Origin: Nitrospira sp.
GTDB lineage: Bacteria > Nitrospirota > Nitrospiria > Nitrospirales > Nitrospiraceae
Assembly (NCBI GenBank): GCA_025934915.1
Contig: JAICWG010000015.1
Location: forward strand, 1 to 45,836
Length of the DNA: 45,836 nucleotides
Reading direction: 5' to 3'
In this document: in pieces, positions 24,929 through 33,683 of the stretch
Position numbering within the stretch: position 1 is the first letter of the stretch
Layout: each line of letters opens with the position of its first letter
Notes under the pieces: generated by a model
The model's database searches: none
Told to the model about the DNA's origin: nothing
Seen by the model: the letters and a program-made list of their open reading frames with translations, nothing else
Program-made: the position numbers and the translations under genes

Positions 24929-25596
24929 CGTGCGCCTCCTTTTCCAAATCCGCGTTCAGCAGCAAGACCGACAGCCTTGGCCTTGACCTTCGGATCATCC
25001 AACAACCCATCAGTCAACCCGTTGACACCCTGGGCGAGCCGGTTACCCGAAAGGGCCACGAGCGTCACCTTTTTTTCTTCTCCCGGTTCAAAACGCACCG
25101 CCGTGCCGGCAGGAATGCGGAGCCGGAACCCGAACGCTTGCTCACGATCAAACTTCAGCGCACGATTGGTTTCGAAGAAGTGACAGTGAGAACCGACCTG
25201 AATCGGTCGATCACCCAAGTTTTTGACCGTCATGTCTTTTATCTCTCGTCCTTTTAAGATCTCGATATCACCGGCCACAGTCATTATTTCACCGGGCACG
25301 ATCGGAGCAGACAGCTCGGCTTTCACGGCAGCCGCTAAGGCTTCCTTCGACCTCTGTGGCACGTCATGTTTTTTCATTTTCGCTCCTCCTGCCCCACCGA
25401 CCTTTGTGATCAACGATTCATTCGCAGCATACGCGATCCCATGCTGCCCGGCGTTTCCCAATAGCGATGCCGCTCCGATTCCTGCCGCAACGCGCCCGCT
25501 GTGGGCGAGAAACTGCCGCCGCGACGGTCCGGTTTTCTCGGAAGTACTTCGTTTTTCCTTGTCGTCTCCAGAGTCCTGTGGCTCTTTCGCTTTCAT
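24925..25596 (-). CDS. ureB: Urease beta subunit with N-terminal Tat-type leader
   Basis: Residues about 101 onward are a normal UreB ([13 protein letters not shown], then [20 protein letters not shown] and [19 protein letters not shown]). Before that lies about 100 extra residues: a Tat-type leader with twin arginine ([20 protein letters not shown]), a hydrophobic core and a possible cleavage site near AYAA. The first 58 residues align without gaps with UrtA (34 identities by hand count), and the ribosome binding sites match too (AAAGGAGTGAAGTAACATG here). UreB proteins are usually 100-110 aa and cytoplasmic; this one is 223 aa. A second in-frame start, ATG 25377, has a perfect AGGAGG seven bases upstream and would give a leaderless 150-aa protein. 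Both forms may be made. Confidence 0.93.
   Translation of the reverse strand: MKAKEPQDSGDDKEKRSTSEKTGPSRRQFLAHSGRVAAGIGAASLLGNAGQHGIAYAANESLITKVGGAGGAKMKKHDVPQRSKEALAAAVKAELSAPIVPGEIMTVAGDIEILKGREIKDMTVKNLGDRPIQVGSHCHFFETNRALKFDREQAFGFRLRIPAGTAVRFEPGEEKKVTLVALSGNRLAQGVNGLTDGLLDDPKVKAKAVGLAAERGFGKGGAR
25375..25390 (-). promoter_or_regulatory. Internal ribosome binding site and alternative start of ureB
   Basis: AGGAGG at 25390-25385 lies seven bases before ATG 25377, in frame with ureB. The codons that encode this site read as Gly-Gly-Ala in the longer form. A protein from here ([16 protein letters not shown]...) would lack the Tat-type leader. The site is as strong as that of any gene in the window, which suggests that it was the original ureB start region before the leader was joined, or that it still makes a cytoplasmic form. 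Confidence 0.55.
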
Positions 25597-25613
25597 GTTA
25601 CTTCACTCCTTTC
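25425..25613 (-). repeat. Leader copy in ureB, homologous to the urtA 5' end
   Basis: From the ribosome binding site through about codon 57 of ureB the DNA is homologous to 31719-31907 at the start of urtA: 17 of 19 bases match around the ribosome binding site and start, and the encoded residues align without gaps. This is best explained by duplication of the urtA 5' end onto ureB, or by both being taken from a third gene. Confidence 0.75.
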
Positions 25614-25703
25614 ATGGTCTGTGCGCTCTACAAATATGAGCGTTTTTCATGCGTCCTTCATGGGTCTTTCATACATATGGAGTACCATGCGCGCATACCC
25701 AGA

Positions 25704-26006
25704 CTATGGAATCGGATTGTGAACCGTCACCAATTTAGTCCCATCGGGAAAAGTTCCTTCGACCTGGAAATTAGGAATCATCTCCGGCACACCAGGCATC
25801 ACATCCTTACGAGACAGTATCTGGGTCCCGTAGGTCATGAGCTCTGCCACAGACTTGCCATCGCGAATACCCTCCAGCACTGCCGCTGTCAGGTACGCAA
25901 CGGCTTCCGGATGATTGAGCTTGAGGCCGCGCTTCTTGCGATCGGCCGCGAGCTGCGCCGCGACGTAAATCATCAGCTTGTCCTGTTCTCTCGGACTTAG
26001 ACGCAT
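25704..26006 (-). CDS. ureA: Urease gamma subunit
   Basis: 100 aa, the normal length. [57 protein letters not shown] and [20 protein letters not shown] are the family's conserved blocks. AGGAGG lies five bases before ATG 26006. It is separated from ureB by 107 bp, more than usual, and that gap carries the ribosome binding site that ureB shares with urtA. Separate gamma and beta subunits are the usual bacterial arrangement. Confidence 0.96.
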   Translation of the reverse strand: MRLSPREQDKLMIYVAAQLAADRKKRGLKLNHPEAVAYLTAAVLEGIRDGKSVAELMTYGTQILSRKDVMPGVPEMIPNFQVEGTFPDGTKLVTVHNPIP

Positions 26007-26147
26007 AAAGACCTCCTCTTTAAAAGACCGTGGCTATAGCGAGATTTATAAATGAAATCAATGTCTTACATTATGGATTCGTTAGCTGTTAATGAAAGCG
26101 AAGATTTTTACTACAGAATGGCGGGGTGTGTCCAGCCTCATTTCACC

Positions 26148-26882
26148 TTATACGGTCAAGTGCTGCCTCACCATGTCGGCATTCAACTCTGTGCTCTTAC
26201 CTTGGACCTTCACGGCCCCTTTGGCCATGACGACATACTTCTCCGCAAGGCGGGCGGCAAAATGGAGCCCCTGCTCGACCAACAGAATCGCGAACCGGCG
26301 CGATTTTTTAAAGCCAATGATCACATCCTCGATCTGATCCACGATTGATGGCTGAATCCCTTCCGTTGGCTCGTCCAAAAGAAGAAGCTTCGGGCTGGAC
26401 AAGATCGCTCTTCCGATCGCCAACTGCTGTTGCTCGCCTCCGCTGAGTACACCCCCAGGCCTATGGAGAATCTGGGTCAACTTCGGAAAGAGATGATAGA
26501 CCTCATCGAACGCCTCTTTTTCAGAGACATCTCCGTTGATGGAAGGACGGTTCCAGTAGCCAAGCAGCAGATTCTGATGCACCGTCAAGTGCGGGATGAT
26601 TTCTCGGCCCTGTGGCACATAAGCAAGGCCTTTTCTCGCCCGACGGTCCGTGCGGTCATGGGTGATATCCACGTCGTCGAACGTAATCTTTCCCGACTTG
26701 ACCGGCAGCAAGCCGGTCAGCGTCTTCAAGGTAGTCGTCTTTCCAACCCCGTTTCTGCCCATCAGGCACACTACCTCGCCCGGTTCGATCGTAAAGGAAA
26801 CATTCCGAAGAATATGACTTTCGCCATAGTAAGCATTGATGTTCTCAAGCGCCAACGTCAAACGAGTTGTTTCTTGTGCCAT
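26148..26882 (-). CDS. urtE: Urea ABC transporter ATP-binding protein UrtE
   Basis: 244 aa LivF-type ATPase. Walker A GRNGVGKTTTLKTL, signature LSGGEQQQLAIGRAI, Walker B LLLLDEPTEGIQPSIV and the H-loop-type LVEQGLHFA (a Gln-His arrangement common in LivF/UrtE) are visible. It is the second ATPase of the urtABCDE importer. Urt assignment rests on gene order with urtA-D and the adjacent urease genes, since LivF and UrtE are close relatives. 23 bp separate it from urtD. About 140 bp without a recognisable signal lie between it and ureA. Confidence 0.93.
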   Translation of the reverse strand: MAQETTRLTLALENINAYYGESHILRNVSFTIEPGEVVCLMGRNGVGKTTTLKTLTGLLPVKSGKITFDDVDITHDRTDRRARKGLAYVPQGREIIPHLTVHQNLLLGYWNRPSINGDVSEKEAFDEVYHLFPKLTQILHRPGGVLSGGEQQQLAIGRAILSSPKLLLLDEPTEGIQPSIVDQIEDVIIGFKKSRRFAILLVEQGLHFAARLAEKYVVMAKGAVKVQGKSTELNADMVRQHLTV

Positions 26883-26905
26883 TGCCGACTGTTTCCGTTC
26901 TGAAA

Positions 26906-27670
26906 CTAATGCGCTACCTTGGCCCGGCCAAGGTAAATTTCTCGAACATGATCATCAGCTTGAACTTTTTCGACTGTTCCTTCACAGATGACCGTTCCTT
27001 CCGCCAACACGGTCACGATGCGCGCGATCTGTCGGACGAAATCCATGTCATGTTCGATCACGACGATCGCATGCTTTTCGGACAGCGACTCCAGCAATCG
27101 GCCGGTCTGCTCCGTTTCCTTATCGCTCATGCCGGCGACCGGCTCATCGACCAACAGAAGCGAAGGGTCTTGCAAGATCACCATCCCGATCTCCAACCAT
27201 TGTTTTTGGCCATGTGACAATGAGCCGGCACGGTCATAGGCATAGTCCGATAATCCTATGGTTTCCAGCGTCTCATCGATGCGTTCTCGCTCCGCCGGTG
27301 ACGACCGGCCCATCAAGGTGGGAAAGACCCCCTTGCTCGCCCGCTTAACCGAAAGATCCAAGTTCTGCCAGACCGACAAGTTGCCATAGATCGACGGAGC
27401 CTGAAACTTACGGCCAACGCCGAGCTTCGTGATATCCTCCGCGTTCTTGCCGACCAAATTGATGCCTTTTTCGAAAATGACTTTGCCGGATGCCGGGTTG
27501 GTCTTGCCACAAATCACATCCAGCAATGTGGTCTTCCCGGCCCCATTTGGCCCGATCACCACACGGAGCTCGTTGTAATGAACACTAAAATTGCAATTGT
27601 TCAGGGCCTTGAACCCGTCGTAGTCGACGATCACGTTTTCGCAGTTCAGAATCAGGTCTCCATCCCTCAC
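26906..27670 (-). CDS. urtD: Urea ABC transporter ATP-binding protein UrtD
   Basis: 254 aa LivG-type ATPase. Walker A GPNGAGKTTLLDVICG, signature LSHGQKQWLEIGMVIL (the LSHGQ variant typical of UrtD), Walker B LLLVDEPVAGMSD and the H-loop VVIEHDMDFVRQ are present. The start is GTG 27670, overlapping the urtC stop as GTGA. A much longer open frame reaching 28132 runs through urtC in another frame and is not real. Followed by urtE. Confidence 0.94.
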   Translation of the reverse strand: MRDGDLILNCENVIVDYDGFKALNNCNFSVHYNELRVVIGPNGAGKTTLLDVICGKTNPASGKVIFEKGINLVGKNAEDITKLGVGRKFQAPSIYGNLSVWQNLDLSVKRASKGVFPTLMGRSSPAERERIDETLETIGLSDYAYDRAGSLSHGQKQWLEIGMVILQDPSLLLVDEPVAGMSDKETEQTGRLLESLSEKHAIVVIEHDMDFVRQIARIVTVLAEGTVICEGTVEKVQADDHVREIYLGRAKVAH

Positions 27671-28800
27671 GCCGCCGTACTCCCTTCCGCCTTGATCAAA
27701 GGCGATGGCGTCTTCTTCCGCTCGCTTAATTTCCGAATCATCCCCATCAGTCCATCCGGGAACATCGTCACCACGACCACAAAGAGCCCGCCTAGGATAA
27801 ACGGCCAGGCCTCGGGGAAATAGTTGGTCAACACGCTGCGACCATAGTTGACAGCCACGGCTCCCAGGATCGCCCCGATCAACGTGCCGCGCCCTCCGAC
27901 TGCCACCCAGATGACCACTTCCAGCGACGGCAACACGCCGATCTGCGCCGGTGTGATAATGCCAACCTGCGGCACGTACAGCATCCCCGCTAATCCTGCG
28001 AGCCCCGCTGCCACGACAAACACAAAGAGCTTGTACATCCAGGGGGTGTACCCCGAAAACGTGACTCGTGATTCGCTGTCTCGTATCGCGATCAGCACGT
28101 TTCCTGCTCGCGATGCGACGATCCAGCGACAAAGCATGTAGGAGGCTGCAAGCGCCAGGACCGTCAGAATATACAGTCCCCGTTGCGTCGATGGATCGGA
28201 GAGCCGAAAACCGAGCAATTGTTTAAAATCCGTCAATCCATTGGTGCCACCGAGCCGCGTCTCGTTCCGATTGAAGACCAGCCAGGCCGCAAATGCCAAA
28301 GCCTGCGTGATGATGGCGAAGTACACACCCTTGATTCTGCTACGGAACGCTAGAAACCCGAATATCGTCGCGAAGAGCATCGGGACAAGCATCGCCCCTA
28401 AGAAGCCACCAATAAAACTCTTGAATGGATACCAAAAGAGAGGCAGCTCCTTGACCTGCGTCCAGACCATGAAGTCAGGCAGTTCACTTCCGTACACACT
28501 TTCTTTTCCGATCTGTAGCGACAAATACATGCCCATGCAATAGGCGCCGAACCCGAAAAATACCCCCTGCCCCATGCTCAGGACACCGCAATAGCCCCAG
28601 ATGAGATCCAGTCCGAGAGCCAGGATGGCAAATGCCAAAAACTTGCCGAACTGATTGAGACGAAAGTCAGAAATGTGCAGCCAGGAATCTTCAGCAGGCA
28701 ACACATTCAGCAGTGGGACGACGATCAGGAACAAGACTCCGACTGTGTAAAAAGACAACGTCTCGCGGCTGCCTTGGTGAGTGACTACTTGTTCAGGCAT
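27667..28800 (-). CDS. urtC: Urea ABC transporter permease UrtC
   Basis: 377 aa LivM-type permease with about ten helices and the conserved ALGLDLIWGYCGVLSMGQGV followed by FFGFGAYCMGMYLSLQ. ATG 28800 overlaps the end of urtB by 8 bp (ATGCCTGA), better than the longer frame from 28824. Pairs with UrtB to form the membrane channel of the urea importer. Ends in GTGA overlap with urtD, so urtB, urtC and urtD are translationally coupled. Confidence 0.94.
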   Translation of the reverse strand: MPEQVVTHQGSRETLSFYTVGVLFLIVVPLLNVLPAEDSWLHISDFRLNQFGKFLAFAILALGLDLIWGYCGVLSMGQGVFFGFGAYCMGMYLSLQIGKESVYGSELPDFMVWTQVKELPLFWYPFKSFIGGFLGAMLVPMLFATIFGFLAFRSRIKGVYFAIITQALAFAAWLVFNRNETRLGGTNGLTDFKQLLGFRLSDPSTQRGLYILTVLALAASYMLCRWIVASRAGNVLIAIRDSESRVTFSGYTPWMYKLFVFVVAAGLAGLAGMLYVPQVGIITPAQIGVLPSLEVVIWVAVGGRGTLIGAILGAVAVNYGRSVLTNYFPEAWPFILGGLFVVVVTMFPDGLMGMIRKLSERKKTPSPLIKAEGSTAA

Positions 28801-30370
28801 CAGCGTTGCGTCCTTTGGCTGCATACAGACCCTGCGGCCGCCACTGCAGAAATAAAATCACACCGACCAAGATAAAGACTTTTCCATAGACCGCCCCGCT
28901 CACCGGCTCGATCAGTTTGTTCAGCCCACCGATTCCTAACGAAGCCCAGATTGCCCCGGCGAGCTTTCCGACGCCCCCGGTGACCACAACCATGAAGGCA
29001 TCGACGATATAATTCTGTCCAAGTCCTGGATCAACATTCCCCACCATCGTGAGCGCCCAGCCTGCAATGCCGGCCAACCCCGATGCAAAGGCAAAGGTAT
29101 AGGAATCGACCTTTCTGGTCGGGATGCCGAGACAGGCGCTCATATTGCGATTTTGTGTGACCGACCGTACCCGAATCCCTAAATTTGACCGAAATAGCAA
29201 GAAATAAATTCCCAGGACGCAAATGATCGACAGCATGATGATGAAAATCCGATTGTAGGGCAGATAGACGCCCACCATCACCTGTGCACCGCCTCGCAAG
29301 GCCTGCGGGGCGATCACCGCGGTCAGATCACCGAAGTACACCCGAGCCGCCTGCATGAGGATCAAACTCACGCCCCACGTCGCCAACAGGGTTTCGAGCA
29401 GCCGCCCGTACAGAAAACGGATCACAGTGGCCTCAAGCACCCATCCGAACAAAGCTGCGGAAAGAAAGGCGACAGGCAATGCCACAGGGAAATACCAATC
29501 GAACACGTCCGGCGAAAACCAACCGATGAAAGCCTGTTGCGTGACGAACGTGGCATACGCGCCGATCATCATCAGCTCGCCGTGGGCCATATTGATGACG
29601 CCCATCAAGCCGAAGACGACAGCCAACCCGAGGGACATGATCAAGAGGATAGAACTGAGACTGATTCCTCGGAACATCGTCTCAATGGCACTCGCCCACC
29701 AATACCAGGAGTCAATTTGTCCGATCGAAGCTTGAGCCGCATCCGCCAACGCTCTCTGCTCATTGGTCGCGCCGCTTTGGGTACCTGCTTCAACAAATTC
29801 TTTGAGCGCCGACAGTCCGTTCTGACTTCTGAGTTCCCCGAGCTTCTTGGCGGCGACCAACCGGACTCCTTGATCTTCAGAACGAAGTTGAATCAGCCGC
29901 GCGGATTCCTCCATCGTGTACTTGACCCACCACACTTGCTCCTTGGCAGCACCTTCCTCCAGCCAGGTAATGGCCTCTGGCCGGCCGGTCCCCACCAGAT
30001 CAGCAGCGGCAGAACGCCTGGTATCCGGCTGTTCACTTGTCAGATTTGCATGGTTCTTGAGGAGATCGATCACCGGCTTGATGGCCTGCCGGACAGCCCG
30101 GTCGGCCTCCGCACGGATCGCATCAAGTTTGGGAATAAGGCTCGCATCTCCCTTTTCAATCAGGAGCGCGACCGCCTTACTGCGGACCGCTGCATCCTCA
30201 CTTTTCACGTCGAGGAGCGCCTGTTCGATTGGGCTGGCGGAAGAGATTACAGTTGAAGCTATATGGTCTGCTTCGTCAGCAGCCAGTGTCGATTGAGGAC
30301 AAAGTCCGAGCGCTGAGAGAAGGAATACAACCAGTACGAGTAGTTTTCTCGGGATGCTGGCCAGGCTCAT
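28793..30370 (-). CDS. urtB: Urea ABC transporter permease UrtB
   Basis: 525 aa. A signal peptide (PRKLLVLVVFLLSALGLCPQ) leads a HEAT-like helical periplasmic domain of about 200 residues with repeated AVRSKAVALLIEKGD- and GVRLVAAKKLGELR-type units, followed by the LivH-type permease domain (SLGLAVVFGLMGVINMAHGE with LMMIGAYATF). The long exported N-terminal domain is typical of UrtB and distinguishes it from LivH. ATG 30370 has GGAGG nine bases upstream. 149 bp separate it from urtA and contain a perfect 15-bp hairpin. Confidence 0.94.
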   Translation of the reverse strand: MSLASIPRKLLVLVVFLLSALGLCPQSTLAADEADHIASTVISSASPIEQALLDVKSEDAAVRSKAVALLIEKGDASLIPKLDAIRAEADRAVRQAIKPVIDLLKNHANLTSEQPDTRRSAAADLVGTGRPEAITWLEEGAAKEQVWWVKYTMEESARLIQLRSEDQGVRLVAAKKLGELRSQNGLSALKEFVEAGTQSGATNEQRALADAAQASIGQIDSWYWWASAIETMFRGISLSSILLIMSLGLAVVFGLMGVINMAHGELMMIGAYATFVTQQAFIGWFSPDVFDWYFPVALPVAFLSAALFGWVLEATVIRFLYGRLLETLLATWGVSLILMQAARVYFGDLTAVIAPQALRGGAQVMVGVYLPYNRIFIIMLSIICVLGIYFLLFRSNLGIRVRSVTQNRNMSACLGIPTRKVDSYTFAFASGLAGIAGWALTMVGNVDPGLGQNYIVDAFMVVVTGGVGKLAGAIWASLGIGGLNKLIEPVSGAVYGKVFILVGVILFLQWRPQGLYAAKGRNADA

Positions 30371-30418
30371 CACCAAATCCTCCCTACGGTAACCCTTGCC
30401 GACAGGCACAGCCGATAG

Positions 30419-30451
30419 GGGCTGGAACCTCTGTAACAGAGGTTCCAGCCC
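30419..30451. promoter_or_regulatory. 15-bp perfect hairpin in the urtA-urtB gap
   Basis: GGGCTGGAACCTCTG, loop TAA, CAGAGGTTCCAGCCC. No T run follows on either strand, so it is not a canonical intrinsic terminator. Placed between the binding-protein gene and the permease gene, it could stabilise the 3' end of a short urtA message or attenuate read-through, as intercistronic hairpins do in other ABC operons. Confidence 0.6.
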
Positions 30452-30519
30452 ATTACCTACAGACAGACCTTATCGTCAGAACGGTTCGCGAAACAGGGAA
30501 CTGCCCTACGTCCCGATTC

Positions 30520-31890
30520 TTATTTCTTTTGATAGGTCCCTTGATGATTGATCCAGTCACACCCCTTGTCTGGATTTGTATACTCACTCCATGGTTCCGG
30601 TTTTACCAGTCCCTTGGAACGCCAAATGGTCTTGAATTGACCGTTCTTCAAGATTTCGCCGATCAGCACCGGTTTATGCGTGTGCTGGTTGGCTTCATCC
30701 ATCATGATCTGGCCGCCGGGCGCTAGGAACTTCTGCCCATAGACCGCTTTGCGGACTTTGTCCACCTCGGTAGAACCAGCCTTTTCAACCGCCTGTTTCC
30801 ACACATGGACGCCAAAATACGCGGCCTCGATCGGATCGTCGGTGACTCGGTTCTCTCCATCCGGCAAATTATTCCTCTTGCAATAGGCCTTGAAATTCGC
30901 CACGAACTTCTTGTTTTGAGGCGTATCCACGCTTTGATAGTAATTCCACGCCGCCAAATGCCCGACGAGCGCACTGGTATCCATCCCGCGCAGTTCGTCC
31001 TCGGCAACGCTGAACGCCATGATCGGCGCATCTTCCGCGCGCAGTCCCTGGTTGCCGAATTCCTTATAGAACGGCACATTGCTGTCGCCGTTGATGCTAT
31101 TGAGCACGGCGGCTCCTCCACCCGCCGCAAATTTCTTGATCTTGCCGCAGATGGTTTGATAGTCCTGATGATGGAATGGGGTGTATTCTTCCTCGATGTT
31201 GGCAGCAGGTACTTTCTTTGCCAACAACATGGCCCGCAGAATCTTGTTCGTCGTGCGTGGAAAGACATAGTCCGTGCCAAGCAAATAGAACTTCTTATAG
31301 CCGCCGCCCTCGGGGCTCATTAAATATTCCACCGAAGGCACCGCCTGTTGATTGACCGCTGCCCCGGTATAGAACACATTGCGTGAGCATTCCTCACCCT
31401 CGTATTGGACAGGATAGAAGAGCAGCCCGTTGTTCTTCTCAAAAACCGGCAGCACGGATTTCCGGCTGACCGATGTCCAGCAGCCGAACACCACCGACAC
31501 CTTATCCTCCAGGAGGAGCTGTTTGGCTTTTTCGGCAAACAGGTCCCAATTCGACGCGGGGTCGACGACCTTTGCTTCGATCTGCCGTCCCATGACACCG
31601 CCCGCCTTATTGATTTCTTCGATCGCCATCAACACAACATCCCGCAACGAGACTTCGCTGATGGCCATCGTGCCGCTCAGTGAATGCAACACGCCGATTT
31701 TAATGGGTGGTCCGCCGGCCGCATAGGACAGGGCATAGTTACCCAGATTTCCCAGTAGCGCTGCGACGCCGACTCCTGCCGCCACGCGTCCACTCTGTCC
31801 CAGGAACTCTCTTCGCGATGATCCGGTTTCTTCGGTAGGGGTTACCGCTTCCTTGACGTTCTGTGAATCCTGTGGGGCTTTCTGGTCCAT
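30520..31890 (-). CDS. urtA: Urea ABC transporter substrate-binding protein UrtA
   Basis: 456 aa periplasmic binding protein of the Leu/Ile/Val-type fold (Peripla_BP_5). A Tat-type leader (ETGSSRREFLGQSGRVAAGV, then a hydrophobic core, cleavage near SYAAG) is followed by IKIGVLHSLSGTMAISE, YPVQYEGEECSRNVFYTGAA, FYLLGTDYVFPRTTN and WNYYQSVDT, matching UrtA of cyanobacteria and other bacteria. GGAG lies nine bases before ATG 31890. First gene of urtABCDE. Its leader and ribosome binding site recur at the start of ureB. Confidence 0.95.
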   Translation of the reverse strand: MDQKAPQDSQNVKEAVTPTEETGSSRREFLGQSGRVAAGVGVAALLGNLGNYALSYAAGGPPIKIGVLHSLSGTMAISEVSLRDVVLMAIEEINKAGGVMGRQIEAKVVDPASNWDLFAEKAKQLLLEDKVSVVFGCWTSVSRKSVLPVFEKNNGLLFYPVQYEGEECSRNVFYTGAAVNQQAVPSVEYLMSPEGGGYKKFYLLGTDYVFPRTTNKILRAMLLAKKVPAANIEEEYTPFHHQDYQTICGKIKKFAAGGGAAVLNSINGDSNVPFYKEFGNQGLRAEDAPIMAFSVAEDELRGMDTSALVGHLAAWNYYQSVDTPQNKKFVANFKAYCKRNNLPDGENRVTDDPIEAAYFGVHVWKQAVEKAGSTEVDKVRKAVYGQKFLAPGGQIMMDEANQHTHKPVLIGEILKNGQFKTIWRSKGLVKPEPWSEYTNPDKGCDWINHQGTYQKK

Positions 31891-31907
31891 GTTGCATCAC
31901 TCCTTTT
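31719..31907 (-). repeat. urtA 5' end, source or sister of the ureB leader
   Basis: Ribosome binding site AAAGGAGTGATGCAACATG plus codons 1-57, homologous to 25425-25613. The similarity stops near the predicted signal-peptide cleavage site; the mature parts of UrtA and UreB are unrelated. Confidence 0.75.
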
Positions 31908-32652
31908 CGTATGCCGTGAGTTGCAAACTTCCGGTTGATGCTTATTCTGCTTAGAACCTAGTTCCGAAACGATCGGCTGCCTGGCATTAGTCTTTAAGAG
32001 CAATACGCTTCTTCAATCGACTGCTGCACGGCGTTACGCCGAATTAACCTGGCTCGCGAACAGACTCCTCTCCCTCCTTTCTTAGGACTGTCAAGAAGCC
32101 GGTGGAAACTATCTGAACTAACCAGAGAGGCCAAGGATGGATGTTTACATCTAATGTGCGTTGTACGAGGAGGAGTGTTACCAAATGATCTGCTGCCCCA
32201 CTTGCGCCTAATTATCATTCAATTCGTTCCCTCCGCAGGGCGACAAGATTGTATACATTCGGCATGGCTGACGTCAATGGTCTTTCTTGAACTTATGCGG
32301 ATGAACTTCCGTAGACAATTGGAAAAAAACAACTCCGGTTTGGGTATTCCTTCGTTGACGCCCGCACTGCTTTCTCTGCGTTTCCAATTTCCACATCATA
32401 CATTTCCCATGATTCTAGGTATCCCGCAAGATCTTTCGGACTCCCGATCCTGTAGTAGAACGACGATGTTGTTACTGATTCCATGTAGGCAAGGATTACT
32501 CCATTTTTACTGGTGTATGCCGAGAGAACCGAGCTATACGAAACTGCAGGAGTGAGAAGAGGAGGAAAGCTGAGGAATTGTCTTTTTTTGTTTTCTCCGG
32601 ATGTTCCTGTTACACTACGCGTCGCGTGAGCTTGGCTCAGCAACACAACATC
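31891..32652. other. Long gap upstream of urtA; no gene called with confidence
   Basis: 762 bp between the divergent urtA and lipoprotein genes. The first 17 bp hold the urtA ribosome binding site. A minus-strand open frame (32293-32667) contains a protein-like stretch (TSSFYYRIGSPKDLAGYLES, then WEMYDVEIGNAEKAVRAS), but it has no good start codon and overlaps the lipoprotein gene start. It may be a small gene or a decayed remnant. Other frames (32154-32555 plus; 31994-32218 minus) look like noise. Promoters for both flanking genes must lie here, but no convincing consensus was found. Confidence 0.4.
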
Positions 32653-33591
32653 ATGAATTTCACTCAACGCTCTTCTTCTTTCACCTTAACACTGAGCCTT
32701 TCCGTGCTGGGCTGCCTGGGTCTCCTGGCTATCGGTTGTGCCGGTTCTCGCCTCACCACGCCCATTCACGAGGCTCCTCTCGGCGCGGTGTTCCTTGAGA
32801 ATGTGCCTGATACTTCTTTCCAAGCTGCACATCCCATCAAATTGTCCGAGACGACCGTCGCGGATATCTTGCGTGGCGTACATACGAAAGAAAAAACCGG
32901 CCTTTTATTGCTGTTGGGCAAGGCCTTGAAATCAACGAATCTGAACGATATTCGCACCTTCTCCGAGGATGATATCGCGTTCCTGACTCCGCACATTGTC
33001 ACCGCTCTCGCTCAAGCGACTCCCAATCAGCGGGTGGGATTTCACGTCTATTCCACTCCGGGAATATCACAGCAGCCGAAGGTCGGCCAGAATAGAGAAA
33101 CCACGTCCGGCTATCTATTCGCAGACGGCTTGTCGCTGCATTTCACGTTGACTCAGTACCGATATCGCCCTGGGAAAAAATCCAACGTCATCAAAAATGA
33201 GACTCGTCAGCTCCCGGACAATGACGGACTACGCGACCGAGAGGTCACGTTCCTACCGGAAGCGGCCGTGCGTCCCGACGTATACGATCGGTCGAGTTGG
33301 ATTGGAAAATCTGAAGATCGGTCGCTGGCCATTGACTATCAACTGCTGACGAGAGTCCTTGCGGCACCTCCATCTTCCGCTCCCGTCGCACAGCCGGTCC
33401 CCGCGGCATCAGCGCCGGTTCCACAACAACCCCAATCGATTCCTGCTCAAGCGCCACCAGGTGGGAAGAATGAGGCTGACCTGCAAGCCTTCAAGGAAGA
33501 GCTGAAAGCACTTCAGAAAAAGATGGACGAGCAGGAAGCCGAACTCCAACGTCTCAAGAATCTCGCACCTAGGAAAAAATCGGCACCTTAG
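32653..33591 (+). CDS. Lipoprotein of unknown function with C-terminal coiled coil
   Basis: 312 aa from ATG 32653; a longer frame from 32578 is less likely as it would hide the signal peptide. The leader (FTLTLSLSVLGCLGLLAIGC) ends in a lipobox-like LAIGC, so it should be a lipid-anchored envelope protein. The mature part has no named domain that I recognise (VADILRGVHTKEKTGLLLLL, DDIAFLTPHIVTALAQATPN, VGFHVYSTPG); a Pro/Ala-rich linker at 235-280 precedes a predicted coiled coil (ADLQAFKEELKALQKKMDEQ and on). Divergent from urtA and convergent with scpB. Confidence 0.75.
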   Translation: MNFTQRSSSFTLTLSLSVLGCLGLLAIGCAGSRLTTPIHEAPLGAVFLENVPDTSFQAAHPIKLSETTVADILRGVHTKEKTGLLLLLGKALKSTNLNDIRTFSEDDIAFLTPHIVTALAQATPNQRVGFHVYSTPGISQQPKVGQNRETTSGYLFADGLSLHFTLTQYRYRPGKKSNVIKNETRQLPDNDGLRDREVTFLPEAAVRPDVYDRSSWIGKSEDRSLAIDYQLLTRVLAAPPSSAPVAQPVPAASAPVPQQPQSIPAQAPPGGKNEADLQAFKEELKALQKKMDEQEAELQRLKNLAPRKKSAP

Positions 33592-33683
33592 CCGGCCTCC
33601 GCAAGCGGATGTGAAGGATCAGTTCCGGACTTGGAACCGGCCGAAACGAGCCTACTATCAGATTTCATACGAATGCTCGCCGG

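Noticed and set aside
27671..28132. N-terminal extension of the urtD open frame into urtC
   Set aside because: It is the urtC coding DNA in another frame; the GTGA overlap at 27670 is the natural start and gives the usual 254-aa length.
32154..32555. 133-aa plus-strand open frame upstream of the lipoprotein gene
   Set aside because: No ribosome binding site or protein-like composition; the minus-strand frame at 32293-32667 is the more credible one and even that is uncertain.
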